Positions 50,313 through 58,879 are shown, counted from the stretch's first letter. The stretch: DNA of 64,000 bases from Desulfosporosinus orientis DSM 765 (GCF_000235605.1 NC_016584.1:856001-920000); one strand, 5' to 3'. Notes: generated from the letters alone by a model not told the origin. Numbers and translations are program-made.

Positions 50313-50464
50313 TTATCTCGAAGACCATAAATTTACAATTTAATTACATTTTAAAAAAGGAGGAATATGCTATAAGAATAGTAATATAAAGGTATTTTTA
50401 TAACAAAAATTCTGCATTAGCTTAAAGCGTTAATACAGTACAAAGAAAAAGGAGGATTTATTCA

Positions 50465-51547
50465 ATGTCAAGAATCTATAATTTTTCCGCAGGACCGGCT
50501 ATTTTACCGGAAGAGGTTCTGAAAGAAGCAGCATCAGAAATGCTGGAATATAATGGGACTGGGATGTCGGTGATGGAGATGAGTCATCGTTCCAAGGCTT
50601 TTGAAGAAATCATCACCGATGCTGAGAAAACACTACGAGATTTGCTGAAAATTCCTGATAATTACAAAGTCTTATTTCTCCAAGGCGGGGCGTCCCAGCA
50701 GTTTGCCATGATTCCCATGAACTTGATGAAAAATCGAGTGGCTGACTACATTAACACGGGACAATGGTCCAAGAAGGCTATTGCGGAAGGGAAATTGTTT
50801 GGCAAAGTCAATGTGCTGACTTCTTCTGAGGACAAGACGTTTTCTTATATTCCGGATTTGCAGAATCTCAAAATTTCCGAGGATGCAGATTATGTTTATA
50901 TCTGCCATAACAACACCATTTATGGGACGAAGTACAATGAATTGCCGGCAACGGGGGATAAAATCCTGGTGGCGGATATGTCTTCGGATATATTATCTGA
51001 GCCTGTTGATGTCACAAAATACGGCCTGATTTTTGCAGGAGTTCAAAAAAATATCGGTCCTGCCGGGGTGGTCGTAGTCATTATCCGTGAGGATTTGATA
51101 ACGGAGGATGTTTTGCCCGGCACGCCGACAATGCTCAAATATAAGATTCATGCCGATAATAAATCTCTTTACAATACTCCTCCGGCCTACGGCATCTATA
51201 TCTGCGGCAAAGTATTCAAGTGGGTTCAGAAATTGGGTGGTCTTGAAGCCATGCAGAAGATTAATCAGGAAAAAGCCGCTATCTTATATGATTATCTGGA
51301 CACCAGCAAGCTATTTCGCGGAACTGTTGTCAAAAAAGACCGTTCCTTAATGAACGTTCCTTTTGTCACCGGGTCGGATGAATTGGATGCCAAATTTATT
51401 AAAGAGGCTAAAGCAGCAGGGTTCGAAAATCTCAAGGGTCACAGAACGGTAGGCGGCATGAGGGCCAGTATTTACAACGCCATGCCAATCCAGGGAGTTA
51501 AGGACTTAGTTGAATTCATGAAGAAGTTTGAGGCTGAGAACCTATAG
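50465..51547 (+). CDS. serC: Phosphoserine aminotransferase
   Basis: PLP enzyme converting 3-phosphohydroxypyruvate and glutamate to phosphoserine. 360 residues. It opens with RIYNFSAGPAILPEEVL, typical of SerC; FLQGGASQQFAMIPMNLM binds substrate and PLP phosphate, and IFAGVQKNIGPAGVVVVIIRE carries the PLP Lys. The C-terminal GGMRASIYNAMP is conserved. The start is ATG at 50465 behind AAGGAGG. It is the first gene after the Ser T-box and is followed by serA, with DUF1015 third, an order common in clostridia. Confidence 0.97.
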   Translation: MSRIYNFSAGPAILPEEVLKEAASEMLEYNGTGMSVMEMSHRSKAFEEIITDAEKTLRDLLKIPDNYKVLFLQGGASQQFAMIPMNLMKNRVADYINTGQWSKKAIAEGKLFGKVNVLTSSEDKTFSYIPDLQNLKISEDADYVYICHNNTIYGTKYNELPATGDKILVADMSSDILSEPVDVTKYGLIFAGVQKNIGPAGVVVVIIREDLITEDVLPGTPTMLKYKIHADNKSLYNTPPAYGIYICGKVFKWVQKLGGLEAMQKINQEKAAILYDYLDTSKLFRGTVVKKDRSLMNVPFVTGSDELDAKFIKEAKAAGFENLKGHRTVGGMRASIYNAMPIQGVKDLVEFMKKFEAENL

Positions 51548-51668
51548 TTATAGGCAGTTTCGGTCAGTTCCGGGCCGCCGGCCAGGTCGGCAAGTGCTCA
51601 GGAGGTTTTGGCGGGTACAACAAAGTTTATTGATGCTAAAATAATGTAATGAAGGGATGTTTAAAATA

Positions 51669-52832
51669 ATGTACAAAATTAATTGCTTGAATAAAATTTC
51701 CCCTGTGGGTCTGGACCTGTTTACAGATCATTATGAAATGGCGGATCAATTTAATGAGGCTGATGCGGTGCTGGTCAGAAGTTCCAGTGTTCACGATCTG
51801 GAGCTGCCCCCTGCCTTGGAGGCTATTGCCAGGGCCGGAGCGGGTGTTAACAATATTCCTTTGGATAAATGCGCCGAAAAAGGAATTGTCGTATTTAATA
51901 CCCCTGGTGCTAATGCCAATGGGGTTAAAGAAATTGTCATTGCTTCGCTTATTATTGCTTCCCGGGATATCTTTGGAGGGGTTAACTGGGTAGATTCCTG
52001 TAAACAAGATCCGGAAGTTGCCAAATTAGTGGAGAAGAATAAATCTAAATTTGCCGGAACAGAAATTAAGGGCAAGAAACTGGGAGTTATCGGACTGGGT
52101 GCTGTTGGAGTTTTAGTTGCCAATGCTTTGATTAAGCTGGGTATGGAGGTCTATGGCTTTGATCCCTATATTTCGGTGGATGCTGCCTGGAATCTTTCTA
52201 AATTTGTCAAACACGCCAAGTCACTAGAAGAGATTTACCGGGAGTGTGATTATATTACGGTTCACGTCCCCCTAACCGATACCACCAAAGCCATGTTTAA
52301 TAAGGAAACATTTGCGCTTATGAAAGATGGGGTTAAGATTCTTAACTTTTCCCGGGATGCCCTGGTCATCGACGATGACATGATTGCAGCTCTTAAGTCA
52401 GGAAAAGTCGGACGCTACGTCACTGACTTCCCCAATCCCAAAGTCTGCGGTGTTGAAGGAGTCATTACAATTCCTCACCTGGGCGCTTCTACAAGCGAAT
52501 CGGAAGACAACTGTGCTATCATGGCTGTCAGGGAGTTGATGGAATATCTGGAAAACGGCAATATTAGAAACTCTGTCAACTATCCCAATTGTGACATGGG
52601 AGTTTGCACCCATGCAGGAAGAATAGCCATCAACCATAGAAATATTCCCAACATGATCAGCCAGTTTACCGCCACCGTCGCCAAGGAAAATATCAATATA
52701 CCGGACATGATCAATAAAAGCAAAGGACAGTTTGCCTATACCATATTGGACATTGAATCCCCTTCAACCCCTGAACTAGCCCAGAAGATCCGGGAAATTG
52801 ACGGAGTCTTAAAAGTTAGAATTATTAAGTAG
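51669..52832 (+). CDS. serA: D-3-phosphoglycerate dehydrogenase with C-terminal ACT domain
   Basis: First step of serine synthesis: NAD-dependent oxidation of 3-phosphoglycerate. 387 residues, the short form with one ACT domain (about 315-387) that probably binds serine for feedback. The Rossmann motif GLGAVG lies near residue 140; IARAGAGVNNIPL, NFSRDALVIDDDMI and the catalytic His in TIPHLGASTSE are in place. I chose ATG at 51669: the ATG at 51657 directly abuts the only ribosome-like sequence (GAAGGG), which leaves no spacing. The 121-base gap after serC shows no terminator, so both are probably read from the Ser T-box. Confidence 0.95.
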   Translation: MYKINCLNKISPVGLDLFTDHYEMADQFNEADAVLVRSSSVHDLELPPALEAIARAGAGVNNIPLDKCAEKGIVVFNTPGANANGVKEIVIASLIIASRDIFGGVNWVDSCKQDPEVAKLVEKNKSKFAGTEIKGKKLGVIGLGAVGVLVANALIKLGMEVYGFDPYISVDAAWNLSKFVKHAKSLEEIYRECDYITVHVPLTDTTKAMFNKETFALMKDGVKILNFSRDALVIDDDMIAALKSGKVGRYVTDFPNPKVCGVEGVITIPHLGASTSESEDNCAIMAVRELMEYLENGNIRNSVNYPNCDMGVCTHAGRIAINHRNIPNMISQFTATVAKENINIPDMINKSKGQFAYTILDIESPSTPELAQKIREIDGVLKVRIIK

Positions 52833-52877
52833 ACGCATGGAGAGGCGCTAAAACTAACACAGAAGTGAGGAAGAGCA

Positions 52878-54116
52878 TTGGCTGTTATAAAACCTTTTGA
52901 TGCGGTAAGACCCAGGGGGGATGTAGCCCATAGAGTGGCGGCGCTTCCCTATGATGTCTATAACCGGCAAGAAGCATTAGAAGAAGTAGAAAAGGAGCCT
53001 TTATCTTTTTTGAGTATTGACCGGGCGGAAACTCAATTTCCTATGGACGTAAATCCCTATGATCAAAAAGTCTATGAAAAGGCCAGAAATAGCCTGAGAA
53101 CTATGATCAATAAGGGAGTCTTTATTAAGGAAGGGCAGAGCTGTTACTATATTTATGAGCTAACGATGAATGGCCGCTCTCAGACCGGTCTAGTAGGATG
53201 TGCAGCAATTGATGATTATTTGCAGGATGTTATCAAAAAGCATGAGAAAACAAGAGAGGACAAAGAGATTGACCGGATAAATCATGTGGATATTTGTGAT
53301 GCTCAAACCGGACCGATTTTTTTAGCTTATCGATCTCAAAAGGCGATTAATGAGGCAGTCAAGGCGACGAAAAACAACACCCCATTATATGATTTTACAG
53401 CCCCTGACGGAGTCCGGCATCAAGTCTGGAAGATTGATGAGCCAAATACTATCAATACCATATATCATGAATTTAAGAAGGTGGAGAGTGTCTATATTGC
53501 CGATGGGCACCATCGGACAGCTTCAGCGGTTAAGGTCGGATTGAAACGAAGATCCGAACATCCAAGTTATACCGGTGAAGAAGAGTTTAATTTTTTTCTT
53601 TCGGTCCTTTTTCCTCATGACCAATTGATGATTTTAGATTATAATCGGGTAGTCAAAGATTTGAATGGCCAAAGTAAAGAAGAATTTTTACAGAAAACAG
53701 CCAAGAGCTTCATAGTTGAAGAAATTGGGGAAGAACCCTATAAACCTATGGAGAAGGGTACATTTGGCATGTATCTGGAAGGAGTATGGTATAAGTTAAC
53801 GGCTAAAGAGGAAATTTGTTCAGTCGACCCCGTAGACGGACTTGATGTAGCTCTGCTCCAAAATCATTTATTAACTCCGGTGCTGGATATTAAAGACATT
53901 AGAACGGATAAGAGGATAGATTTTGTTGGTGGGATCAGAGGACTCAAAGAGCTGGAAAAGCGAGCTAACAGCGATATGAAGCTGGCTTTCGCTATGTTTC
54001 CCACATCAATCGATGAATTGTTTAATGTATCGGACGCGGGCCTGTTAATGCCGCCAAAGTCCACTTGGTTTGAACCGAAGCTGAGAAGCGGTCTGTTTAT
54101 CCATGAGTTGAGTTAG
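52878..54116 (+). CDS. DUF1015 family protein
   Basis: A 412-residue protein of the DUF1015 family, often encoded beside serC/serA. Marks include IKPFDAVRPRGDVAHRVAALPYDVYN at the N-terminus, DGHHRTASA near residue 212 (a possible ParB/sulfiredoxin-like nucleotide-binding motif) and NHLLTPVLDIKDIRTDKRIDFVGG near 330. Some relatives are thought to act as serine kinases (SerK-like), which would fit the serine operon, but the activity of this one is inferred. The start is TTG at 52878 behind GTGAGGAAG, 45 bases after serA. The cluster ends here. Confidence 0.9.
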   Translation: MAVIKPFDAVRPRGDVAHRVAALPYDVYNRQEALEEVEKEPLSFLSIDRAETQFPMDVNPYDQKVYEKARNSLRTMINKGVFIKEGQSCYYIYELTMNGRSQTGLVGCAAIDDYLQDVIKKHEKTREDKEIDRINHVDICDAQTGPIFLAYRSQKAINEAVKATKNNTPLYDFTAPDGVRHQVWKIDEPNTINTIYHEFKKVESVYIADGHHRTASAVKVGLKRRSEHPSYTGEEEFNFFLSVLFPHDQLMILDYNRVVKDLNGQSKEEFLQKTAKSFIVEEIGEEPYKPMEKGTFGMYLEGVWYKLTAKEEICSVDPVDGLDVALLQNHLLTPVLDIKDIRTDKRIDFVGGIRGLKELEKRANSDMKLAFAMFPTSIDELFNVSDAGLLMPPKSTWFEPKLRSGLFIHELS

Positions 54117-54201
54117 TGAGGCACTTTAACGAGATTGAGAAAACTTATAACGGTGAGCATAAAGGATTTAAAAAAAATTTGCTAATAAGTAAATATCCGT
54201 G

Positions 54202-54230
54202 TTGACAAATAGAATACTTGTGCATATAAT
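54202..54230 (+). promoter_or_regulatory. SigA promoter of the Phe T-box leader
   Basis: TTGACA (54202-54207), 17-base spacer, TATAAT (54225-54230): a perfect consensus promoter. Very strong basal transcription fits control by attenuation. Confidence 0.88.
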
Positions 54231-54239
54231 ATGTAACAA

Positions 54240-54666
54240 TTAAATCTTTAAAGGCTATGACGGAGAAAAGTAGTTTATTAATTACCTTTCAGGGAGGAAG
54301 AGTCCTGACTGTAAGCTCTTCTATGTGTAGTGGTAAATGAAGTTCCCTCCTGAGCTGCCGGCTGAACATGATAAATTCAAGTAGGCTAGGACGGTTCTTC
54401 ACCGTTAGAAAGAAGGGGGTATCGGATATTCTTCCCGTACCTTTGTCGAGTGGCTTTATGGCTTAAGTTGGGTGGTACCGCGAGATATACTTCTCGTCCC
54501 TGCAAGGGATGAGAAGTTTTTTATTTTACTGTACCTTGCCGCCTCGGCAAACATGAGTTTTGGATATACCCGTACCTTTAATGAGCGGGCCAATATTGGT
54601 CAAGATGGGTGGTAACGCGGAAGTCCACGGATTTCGTCCCTATAGGGATGAACCGTGGATTTTTTA
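54240..54666 (+). ncRNA. Phe T-box leader with a second antiterminator/terminator module
   Basis: Stem I runs from about 54260 to 54360 and carries the likely specifier TTC (Phe) at 54343-54345, six bases before GAG as in the Ser leader. The first T-box sequence is GGGTGGTACCGCG (54480-54492), followed by terminator ACTTCTCGTCCCT/AGGGATGAGAAGT and T6 (54489-54522). The second is GGGTGGTAACGCGG (54607-54620), followed by TCCACGGATTTCGTCCCT/GGGATGAACCGTGGA and T6 (54623-54665). Between them is a partial copy with a GTACCTTT stem III-like part but no Stem I. TGGT in both fits the A discriminator of tRNA-Phe. It controls the DAHP synthase-chorismate mutase gene. Confidence 0.88.
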
Positions 54667-54694
54667 ATTGAAAATTTTAGGAGGTAATTATATT

Positions 54695-55843
54695 ATGAAA
54701 GATTTAAAATTGGCAGGTCTGAAGTCTGAACGCAGTTCTATTGACATTAATGGAGTAACATTAGGAGGCAAGGAGGTTATCTTAATTGGAGGACCCTGTG
54801 CCGTGGAATCCAGCATCCAGATGAGTCAAGCAGCTGAAACAGTCAGAAAAGCCGGAGGAAAAATCCTGCGCGGCGGAGTTTTCAAACCACGTACTTCCCC
54901 CTATAGTTTCCAAGGCTTAGGCAGAGAAGGGCTTAATTATTTAGTGCAGGCGGCGAGTGAACAGGGGTTGCTCTGTGTTACTGAAGTCATTGATGCCCCA
55001 AGTCTTGAGGTAGTCATTGATGAGATTGACATTATCCAAATCGGTGCCCGGAATATGCAAAACTTTGAACTGTTAAAATTAGCCGGCAAAATAAAGAAAC
55101 CCGTTATCCTGAAAAGAGGTTTATCAGCAACTATTGAGGAATGGCTGTTAGCGGCTGAGTATATTTTATCAGCAGGCAATCCTAATGTAATCCTATGCGA
55201 GAGGGGAATTCGCACCTACGAACCCAGTACCAGAAACACTTTAGATCTCAGTGCAGTCGGTGTGGCTAAGGAACTTTCTCATTTGCCGGTTATTGTTGAT
55301 CCCAGTCATGCGGCAGGCAGAAGAGATTTAATTTCCTCTTTGTCCAAAGCTGCAATTGCCTCGGGAGCAGATGGCTTATTGATCGAAATGCACCCCAATC
55401 CTGCTGAGGCAGTTAGCGATGGACCCCAGTCTTTGCATCCTGAAGAATTTGCCCAACTGGCAGGGGAGTTAGGGATTGTGGCTAATGCAGTTAACAGAAC
55501 CTTTGCCTGTGGTAGAGTGAATGAGGGGGAAACTCTCGAAACTTTACGCAGTCAAATTGATGAAATTGATCAAACGATTATCGAAAGATTAGCGGCTCGA
55601 ATGCAAATCGTAAGTAAAGTAGCGGATCAGAAACGCTTAGATCGTGTGAAGGACAGCACTCGGGAGAAAGAAGTTTTGCAGCGTCTAACAAATCTGGGTG
55701 AAGAGTTAAAGCTTCCCTCGGAATTAGTAAAGAAAATTTACCCGATTATATTTGAAGTAGCAGTCCAGTCTCAAATCAAACAAAAAATGAAAAGAGAAGC
55801 GGACATTGATCTTTCCCTTGTTTCTCCACTGGGAAGTAAGTGA
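54695..55843 (+). CDS. aroF: DAHP synthase (type I-beta) fused to C-terminal chorismate mutase
   Basis: A 382-residue bifunctional enzyme for the first step of the shikimate pathway and the first step towards phenylalanine and tyrosine. Residues about 1-270 are DAHP synthase without the ACT/ferredoxin-like extension: GGPCAVES near 30, RGGVFKPRTSPYSFQG, KRGLSATIEEWLLAAEYI and DPSHAAGRRDLI are present. Residues about 290-375 are an AroQ-type chorismate mutase (LRSQIDEIDQTIIERLAARMQIVSKVADQKR). The mutase is at the C-terminus, opposite to the Bacillus enzyme, where it is N-terminal. It probably also gives allosteric control by prephenate. I chose ATG at 54695 behind AGGAGG. It is regulated by the Phe T-box just upstream. 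Confidence 0.94.
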   Translation: MKDLKLAGLKSERSSIDINGVTLGGKEVILIGGPCAVESSIQMSQAAETVRKAGGKILRGGVFKPRTSPYSFQGLGREGLNYLVQAASEQGLLCVTEVIDAPSLEVVIDEIDIIQIGARNMQNFELLKLAGKIKKPVILKRGLSATIEEWLLAAEYILSAGNPNVILCERGIRTYEPSTRNTLDLSAVGVAKELSHLPVIVDPSHAAGRRDLISSLSKAAIASGADGLLIEMHPNPAEAVSDGPQSLHPEEFAQLAGELGIVANAVNRTFACGRVNEGETLETLRSQIDEIDQTIIERLAARMQIVSKVADQKRLDRVKDSTREKEVLQRLTNLGEELKLPSELVKKIYPIIFEVAVQSQIKQKMKREADIDLSLVSPLGSK

Positions 55844-55902
55844 GTAAGGGTGAAATAATGCTCGTCGTAAACAATTAAAGTTTGCAAATATTTAAGATCT
55901 AT

Positions 55903-55945
55903 GCCGTTGTCTATCTAGAGTTGCTAGGTGACAGCGGCACTTTTT
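55903..55945 (+). terminator. Terminator after aroF
   Basis: GCCGTTGTC (55903-55911) pairs with GACAGCGGC (55930-55938; one G-T), with an inner CTAG/CTAG pairing, followed by ACTTTTT. Confidence 0.82.
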
Positions 55946-56101
55946 AATTTAGGGAAGGGATTTGCAAACTTGTTGATAAATAATATTGATTGTGACCATT
56001 TATATTGACTATAGACTTAGTGCGGGCACAATGTTAGACTTTGTTTAAGTTAATAAAAAACCAGGTGACTTTGAAGCCAAGCAAAAAGGAGTGGATGCAA
56101 A

Positions 56102-56410
56102 ATGATATTGGAAACGAAAATTGTCATATACGTTTGTTCAATATGTCAGAGAACGTATAAGCTCAAAGAAGATGCCAGAAAATGTGAAAGTCTTTGTGCG
56201 AAATTGCTTAAATCCCCGGATATATCCGTCTTAGGACTAAGCTCAAGAACCTATAACCTCCTCAAAATTGCGGGGATAGATACACTGGATGAATTATTGG
56301 AAACATCGGACTACCAATTACTAAGGATTAAACGCTTTGGAAAGGGAGCTCTTAACGAACTCCATGAAAAAATTCAAATGTTTAAGGCTAAGTCTGACAG
56401 CAAGAATTAA
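56102..56410 (+). CDS. Small zinc-finger plus RNA-polymerase alpha-CTD-like protein
   Basis: A 102-residue protein. The N-terminus has two cysteine pairs, C12-x2-C15 and C28-x3-C32, likely a zinc-binding knuckle. Residues about 42-95 (LGLSSRTYNLLKIAGIDTLDELLETSDYQLLRIKRFGKGALNELHEKI) closely resemble the C-terminal domain of the RNA polymerase alpha subunit, including the paired helix-hairpin-helix. It therefore looks like a free-standing alpha-CTD mimic that could bind DNA UP elements or transcription factors. The start is ATG at 56102 with AAGGAG 10 bases upstream. A 70-residue protein follows after 15 bases in the same unit. Its function is unknown. Confidence 0.8.
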   Translation: MILETKIVIYVCSICQRTYKLKEDARKCESLCAKLLKSPDISVLGLSSRTYNLLKIAGIDTLDELLETSDYQLLRIKRFGKGALNELHEKIQMFKAKSDSKN

Positions 56411-56425
56411 AGGAGGGAGATATTT

Positions 56426-56638
56426 ATGGCGGCACGACATCGGGAATTTAGAACAGGCTGTTCCCTGGGCCTTCAACATCAGTTTCAAGCCGGGGACCGT
56501 GTTGAGACGTGTAGTCATTGCATAGGAACTGTGGTGAGGGTTGATTGCGATGAGGTTGGAACCTTTGTTGTTGTTCGTCTAGATATCCTGCCTGGCGAAT
56601 TCGAGTATGACCCCTATGATTTGGAAATTCTGCAATAG
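56426..56638 (+). CDS. Small hypothetical protein, beta-rich
   Basis: A 70-residue protein with a very good ribosome site (AAGGAGGGAG, 7-8 bases before ATG at 56426), so it is probably translated. It has C12, C29-x2-C32 (CSHC) and C41, and the stretch GDRVETCSHCIGTVVRVDCDEVGTFVVVRLDIL suggests a small SH3-like or KOW-like beta barrel. I do not recognise a family. It is cotranscribed with the alpha-CTD-like gene, so the two might act together at RNA polymerase or on nucleic acid. A strong bidirectional hairpin follows. Confidence 0.7.
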   Translation: MAARHREFRTGCSLGLQHQFQAGDRVETCSHCIGTVVRVDCDEVGTFVVVRLDILPGEFEYDPYDLEILQ

Positions 56639-56650
56639 CTCTTTTTTATA

Positions 56651-56690
56651 AGGCAGAGCAGCGCAGCATAATGCTGCAGCTGCTCTGTCT
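56651..56690. terminator. Bidirectional terminator between convergent genes
   Basis: AGGCAGAGCAGC (56651-56662) pairs with GCTGCTCTGTCT (56679-56690), with an inner CAGCAT/ATGCTG stem. T-rich sequence lies on both sides, so it can end the 56426 gene on the plus strand and the 56703 gene on the minus strand. Confidence 0.78.
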
Positions 56691-56702
56691 TACTTTGTAA
56701 AC

Positions 56703-57263
56703 TTATAATCTCTCAGATGTCTTTAAACTCATTTTATACTCCATAATAAGCTCGTTGAATTGCTCTGGGGGAGCTCCATTTTGAATTAATTTCTGTGCCT
56801 TTTGGAAAAGGTATTTATGCACGTCTTCTCGATTTCCTAAAAAACTGATCATTTTTTTAAGACTAGGGTCATTGGTCATCTGATAATGATGATTGTATAA
56901 GATTCGTGCTCTTACCTCAGCCTCAACGTCAGCTTGAAGCATACCTATGGGATCTAAGGATTGATCCACATAAGATATATTCCAGGGCACTCCTTGGGAA
57001 TTTACATAACTTAAGGGTGGGCCTCCCAGTTTATTGATCGCAACTGCAATCATCTCCATATGTCCCATTTCTTCGGCAGCGATCATTCCCAACAGATCAC
57101 GCAGGTAACGATTGTTCATATTTGAACGATGATTTAGATACTGAGTTGCGGCAGAATATTCACTGTCCTTTCCGCCATAGTGTTCAAGCAAAATTTGCCC
57201 GAAGGCAGGATCCCGGGCTTCAACCTGAACGGGATAGAACAAAGGCTTGCTGTAACTAAACAT
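56703..57263 (-). CDS. cotJC: Spore-coat CotJC / manganese catalase family protein
   Basis: A 186-residue ferritin-like di-manganese protein. The metal ligands are in place: Glu in KDSEYSAATQYL, E-x2-H in AAEEMGHMEMIA, Glu in DVEAEVRARILYNHHY and His in NREDVHKYLF. It resembles the CotJC spore-coat component and small Mn catalases, which break down hydrogen peroxide. GGGAGG lies 7-8 bases before the ATG on the minus strand. CotJA and CotJB, its usual partners, are not adjacent. It supports the view that the organism forms spores. Confidence 0.9.
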   Translation of the reverse strand: MFSYSKPLFYPVQVEARDPAFGQILLEHYGGKDSEYSAATQYLNHRSNMNNRYLRDLLGMIAAEEMGHMEMIAVAINKLGGPPLSYVNSQGVPWNISYVDQSLDPIGMLQADVEAEVRARILYNHHYQMTNDPSLKKMISFLGNREDVHKYLFQKAQKLIQNGAPPEQFNELIMEYKMSLKTSERL

Positions 57264-57323
57264 GACTGTCCCTCCCTATAAATAATTTTTCAAATCATTA
57301 TATGATTAGAGGATAAATTTGGT

Positions 57324-57339
57324 TTATGGTATACCATAA
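57324..57339 (+). promoter_or_regulatory. Palindromic operator in front of the GntR gene
   Basis: TTATGGTATACCATAA is a perfect 16-bp palindrome with the core GGTATACC. The same core lies in the palindrome at 58188, so the GntR protein probably controls its own gene. Confidence 0.7.
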
Positions 57340-57416
57340 TTCCTTGCCTTTTTTCTTAGCCGGGAATTATAATGGCTTTAAATGTAGTTTAGTAGAATTT
57401 GAAGGAGCGAAGGAAA

Positions 57417-58094
57417 GTGGCATATCATTTTTCACCAATCAAGTTCGATAATACGGGGCAAATTAGAGATACGGTATTTTCGATTTTAAGGAATGCTATT
57501 TTGGATAAAAAGCTGGAACCCGGGCAGCGGCTTGTGGAACGTAATATTGCAGAACAGATGGGAATTAGCCGGACGCCGGTACGGGAAGCGATTAATATGC
57601 TTATTCTGGAAAGACTTGTTACTCATATTCCCCGCAAAGGGGTTGTGGTTTCGGGATTTTCGAAAGCAGATATCGTCGAGATATTGGCCATAAGAACATC
57701 TTTGGAAGCGCTTATTTGCAGTTTAGCTGCCCCGAAAATAAAACCCCGTGACATTAAACGTTTGGAATTGCTAGCTAAGCAGATTTCAGATGAACATGGG
57801 AAAGGTAACTTTAAAAAGTCCAATCAATTAAATGATAAGTTTCATGAAATTATTTACAAAGCTGCTGAAAGCCCCCGTGTCTATAATTTCTTGTTTACTT
57901 TGCATGAGTATATCACGAAGTTTACTGAAGTAGCCTATTCAAAGCCGGGCCGCCCTGAAGAGGTATGGTTGGAGCATAATGAAATTATTGAGGCATTGCG
58001 CAGGCATGACAGCTTAGAAGCGGAAGTTGCTGCTAAACGGCATGCTGAAAACTCATGCAAAGCCTATTTGGAGATGGCCTTTTGGGAGAAATAG
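57417..58094 (+). CDS. GntR-family transcriptional regulator, FadR/FCD subfamily
   Basis: A 225-residue regulator with an N-terminal winged helix (AILDKKLEPGQRLVERNIAEQMGISRTPVREAINMLILERLVTHIPRKGVVV, about residues 20-75) and an all-helical FCD ligand domain (RTSLEALICSLAA, NDKFHEIIYKAA, EHNEIIEALRRHD..AKRHAENS) with the His/Asp residues that usually bind a metal and an organic acid. I chose GTG at 57417 behind GAAGGA; the TTG at 57399 is less likely. Perfect GGTATACC palindromes lie in front of it and in front of the chromate transporter pair downstream (218-base gap), so it likely controls both. Confidence 0.9.
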   Translation: MAYHFSPIKFDNTGQIRDTVFSILRNAILDKKLEPGQRLVERNIAEQMGISRTPVREAINMLILERLVTHIPRKGVVVSGFSKADIVEILAIRTSLEALICSLAAPKIKPRDIKRLELLAKQISDEHGKGNFKKSNQLNDKFHEIIYKAAESPRVYNFLFTLHEYITKFTEVAYSKPGRPEEVWLEHNEIIEALRRHDSLEAEVAAKRHAENSCKAYLEMAFWEK

Positions 58095-58187
58095 ATTTTC
58101 GGAAAACAATATAGTTTAAGTAGTTTGAATATTTAAAAACCGCTGTTTTACTATGTTTCCAATTATAATTTGGTATACAAAAATTAA

Positions 58188-58207
58188 AGATTTGGTATAC
58201 CAAATCT
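58188..58207 (+). promoter_or_regulatory. Palindromic operator in front of the chromate transporter pair
   Basis: AGATTTGGTATACCAAATCT is a perfect 20-bp palindrome. An imperfect copy, TTTGGTATACAAA (58169-58181), lies just upstream. The core GGTATACC is shared with 57324-57339. Confidence 0.72.
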
Positions 58208-58312
58208 ATTGAATTGCTGTACATTAGATTATATACTTACCTTATAAAAAACTAATCGATATGACTCGGTTAGGGGAGAGTAATATTTCAAGCAGGAAGG
58301 AGTTGAAACAAA

Positions 58313-58840
58313 ATGTTTAGTCAACTTTGGGATCTTCTAATTGCTTTCGCAAGGGCCAGTAACTTGGGTTTCGGAGGCGGACCGGCAGTGGTTCCTCTAA
58401 TTCAAATCGAAGTCGTGGAGAGATATCATTGGATGACCAACTCGGAATTTACAGATGCCCTTGCAGTTGGAAATACCTTACCTGGTCCGATTGCTACAAA
58501 GCTGGCTGCCTACGTTGGTTATCAGGAAGCCGGATGGTTAGGAGCTGTGGTGGCGAATATTGGTGTAGTCTTGCCTACGGCTCTTGCGGTTGTTTTGCTG
58601 GCGCGGTTTTTAATGAAGTATTCTAATTCGCCGGTTTTAAAAGGTATGTTAAAGGGTGTGCGCCCGGTGGTTGTAGTCCTAATTGCTCAGACTGCCTTTG
58701 AAATGGGTAAAGGGTCCTTTCCTAACCTAACTACTTGGGGAATTGCCTTGGCGACAGTTGCTTCATTATATTGGCTGAAATTGCATCCTGCCATAATTAT
58801 TCTTGTCTCAATGGTTTTTGGATTGATCGTTTTTCGCTAA
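58313..58840 (+). CDS. Chromate transporter (short CHR domain), subunit 1
   Basis: A 175-residue single-domain CHR membrane protein, half the size of long ChrA. Its start has the signature ARASNLGFGGGPAVVPLI, followed by LPGPIATKLAAYVGY. There are about five membrane helices. Short CHR proteins work as pairs of adjacent genes, and the second member follows after 39 bases. The substrate in this family is chromate or another anion; here a natural organic or sulfate-like anion sensed by the GntR regulator is possible. The start is ATG at 58313 behind GAAGGAG. Confidence 0.9.
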   Translation: MFSQLWDLLIAFARASNLGFGGGPAVVPLIQIEVVERYHWMTNSEFTDALAVGNTLPGPIATKLAAYVGYQEAGWLGAVVANIGVVLPTALAVVLLARFLMKYSNSPVLKGMLKGVRPVVVVLIAQTAFEMGKGSFPNLTTWGIALATVASLYWLKLHPAIIILVSMVFGLIVFR

Positions 58841-58879
58841 GTCGTTCTTATATTTGGTTTATAAAAGGGGGTGCTCTTC

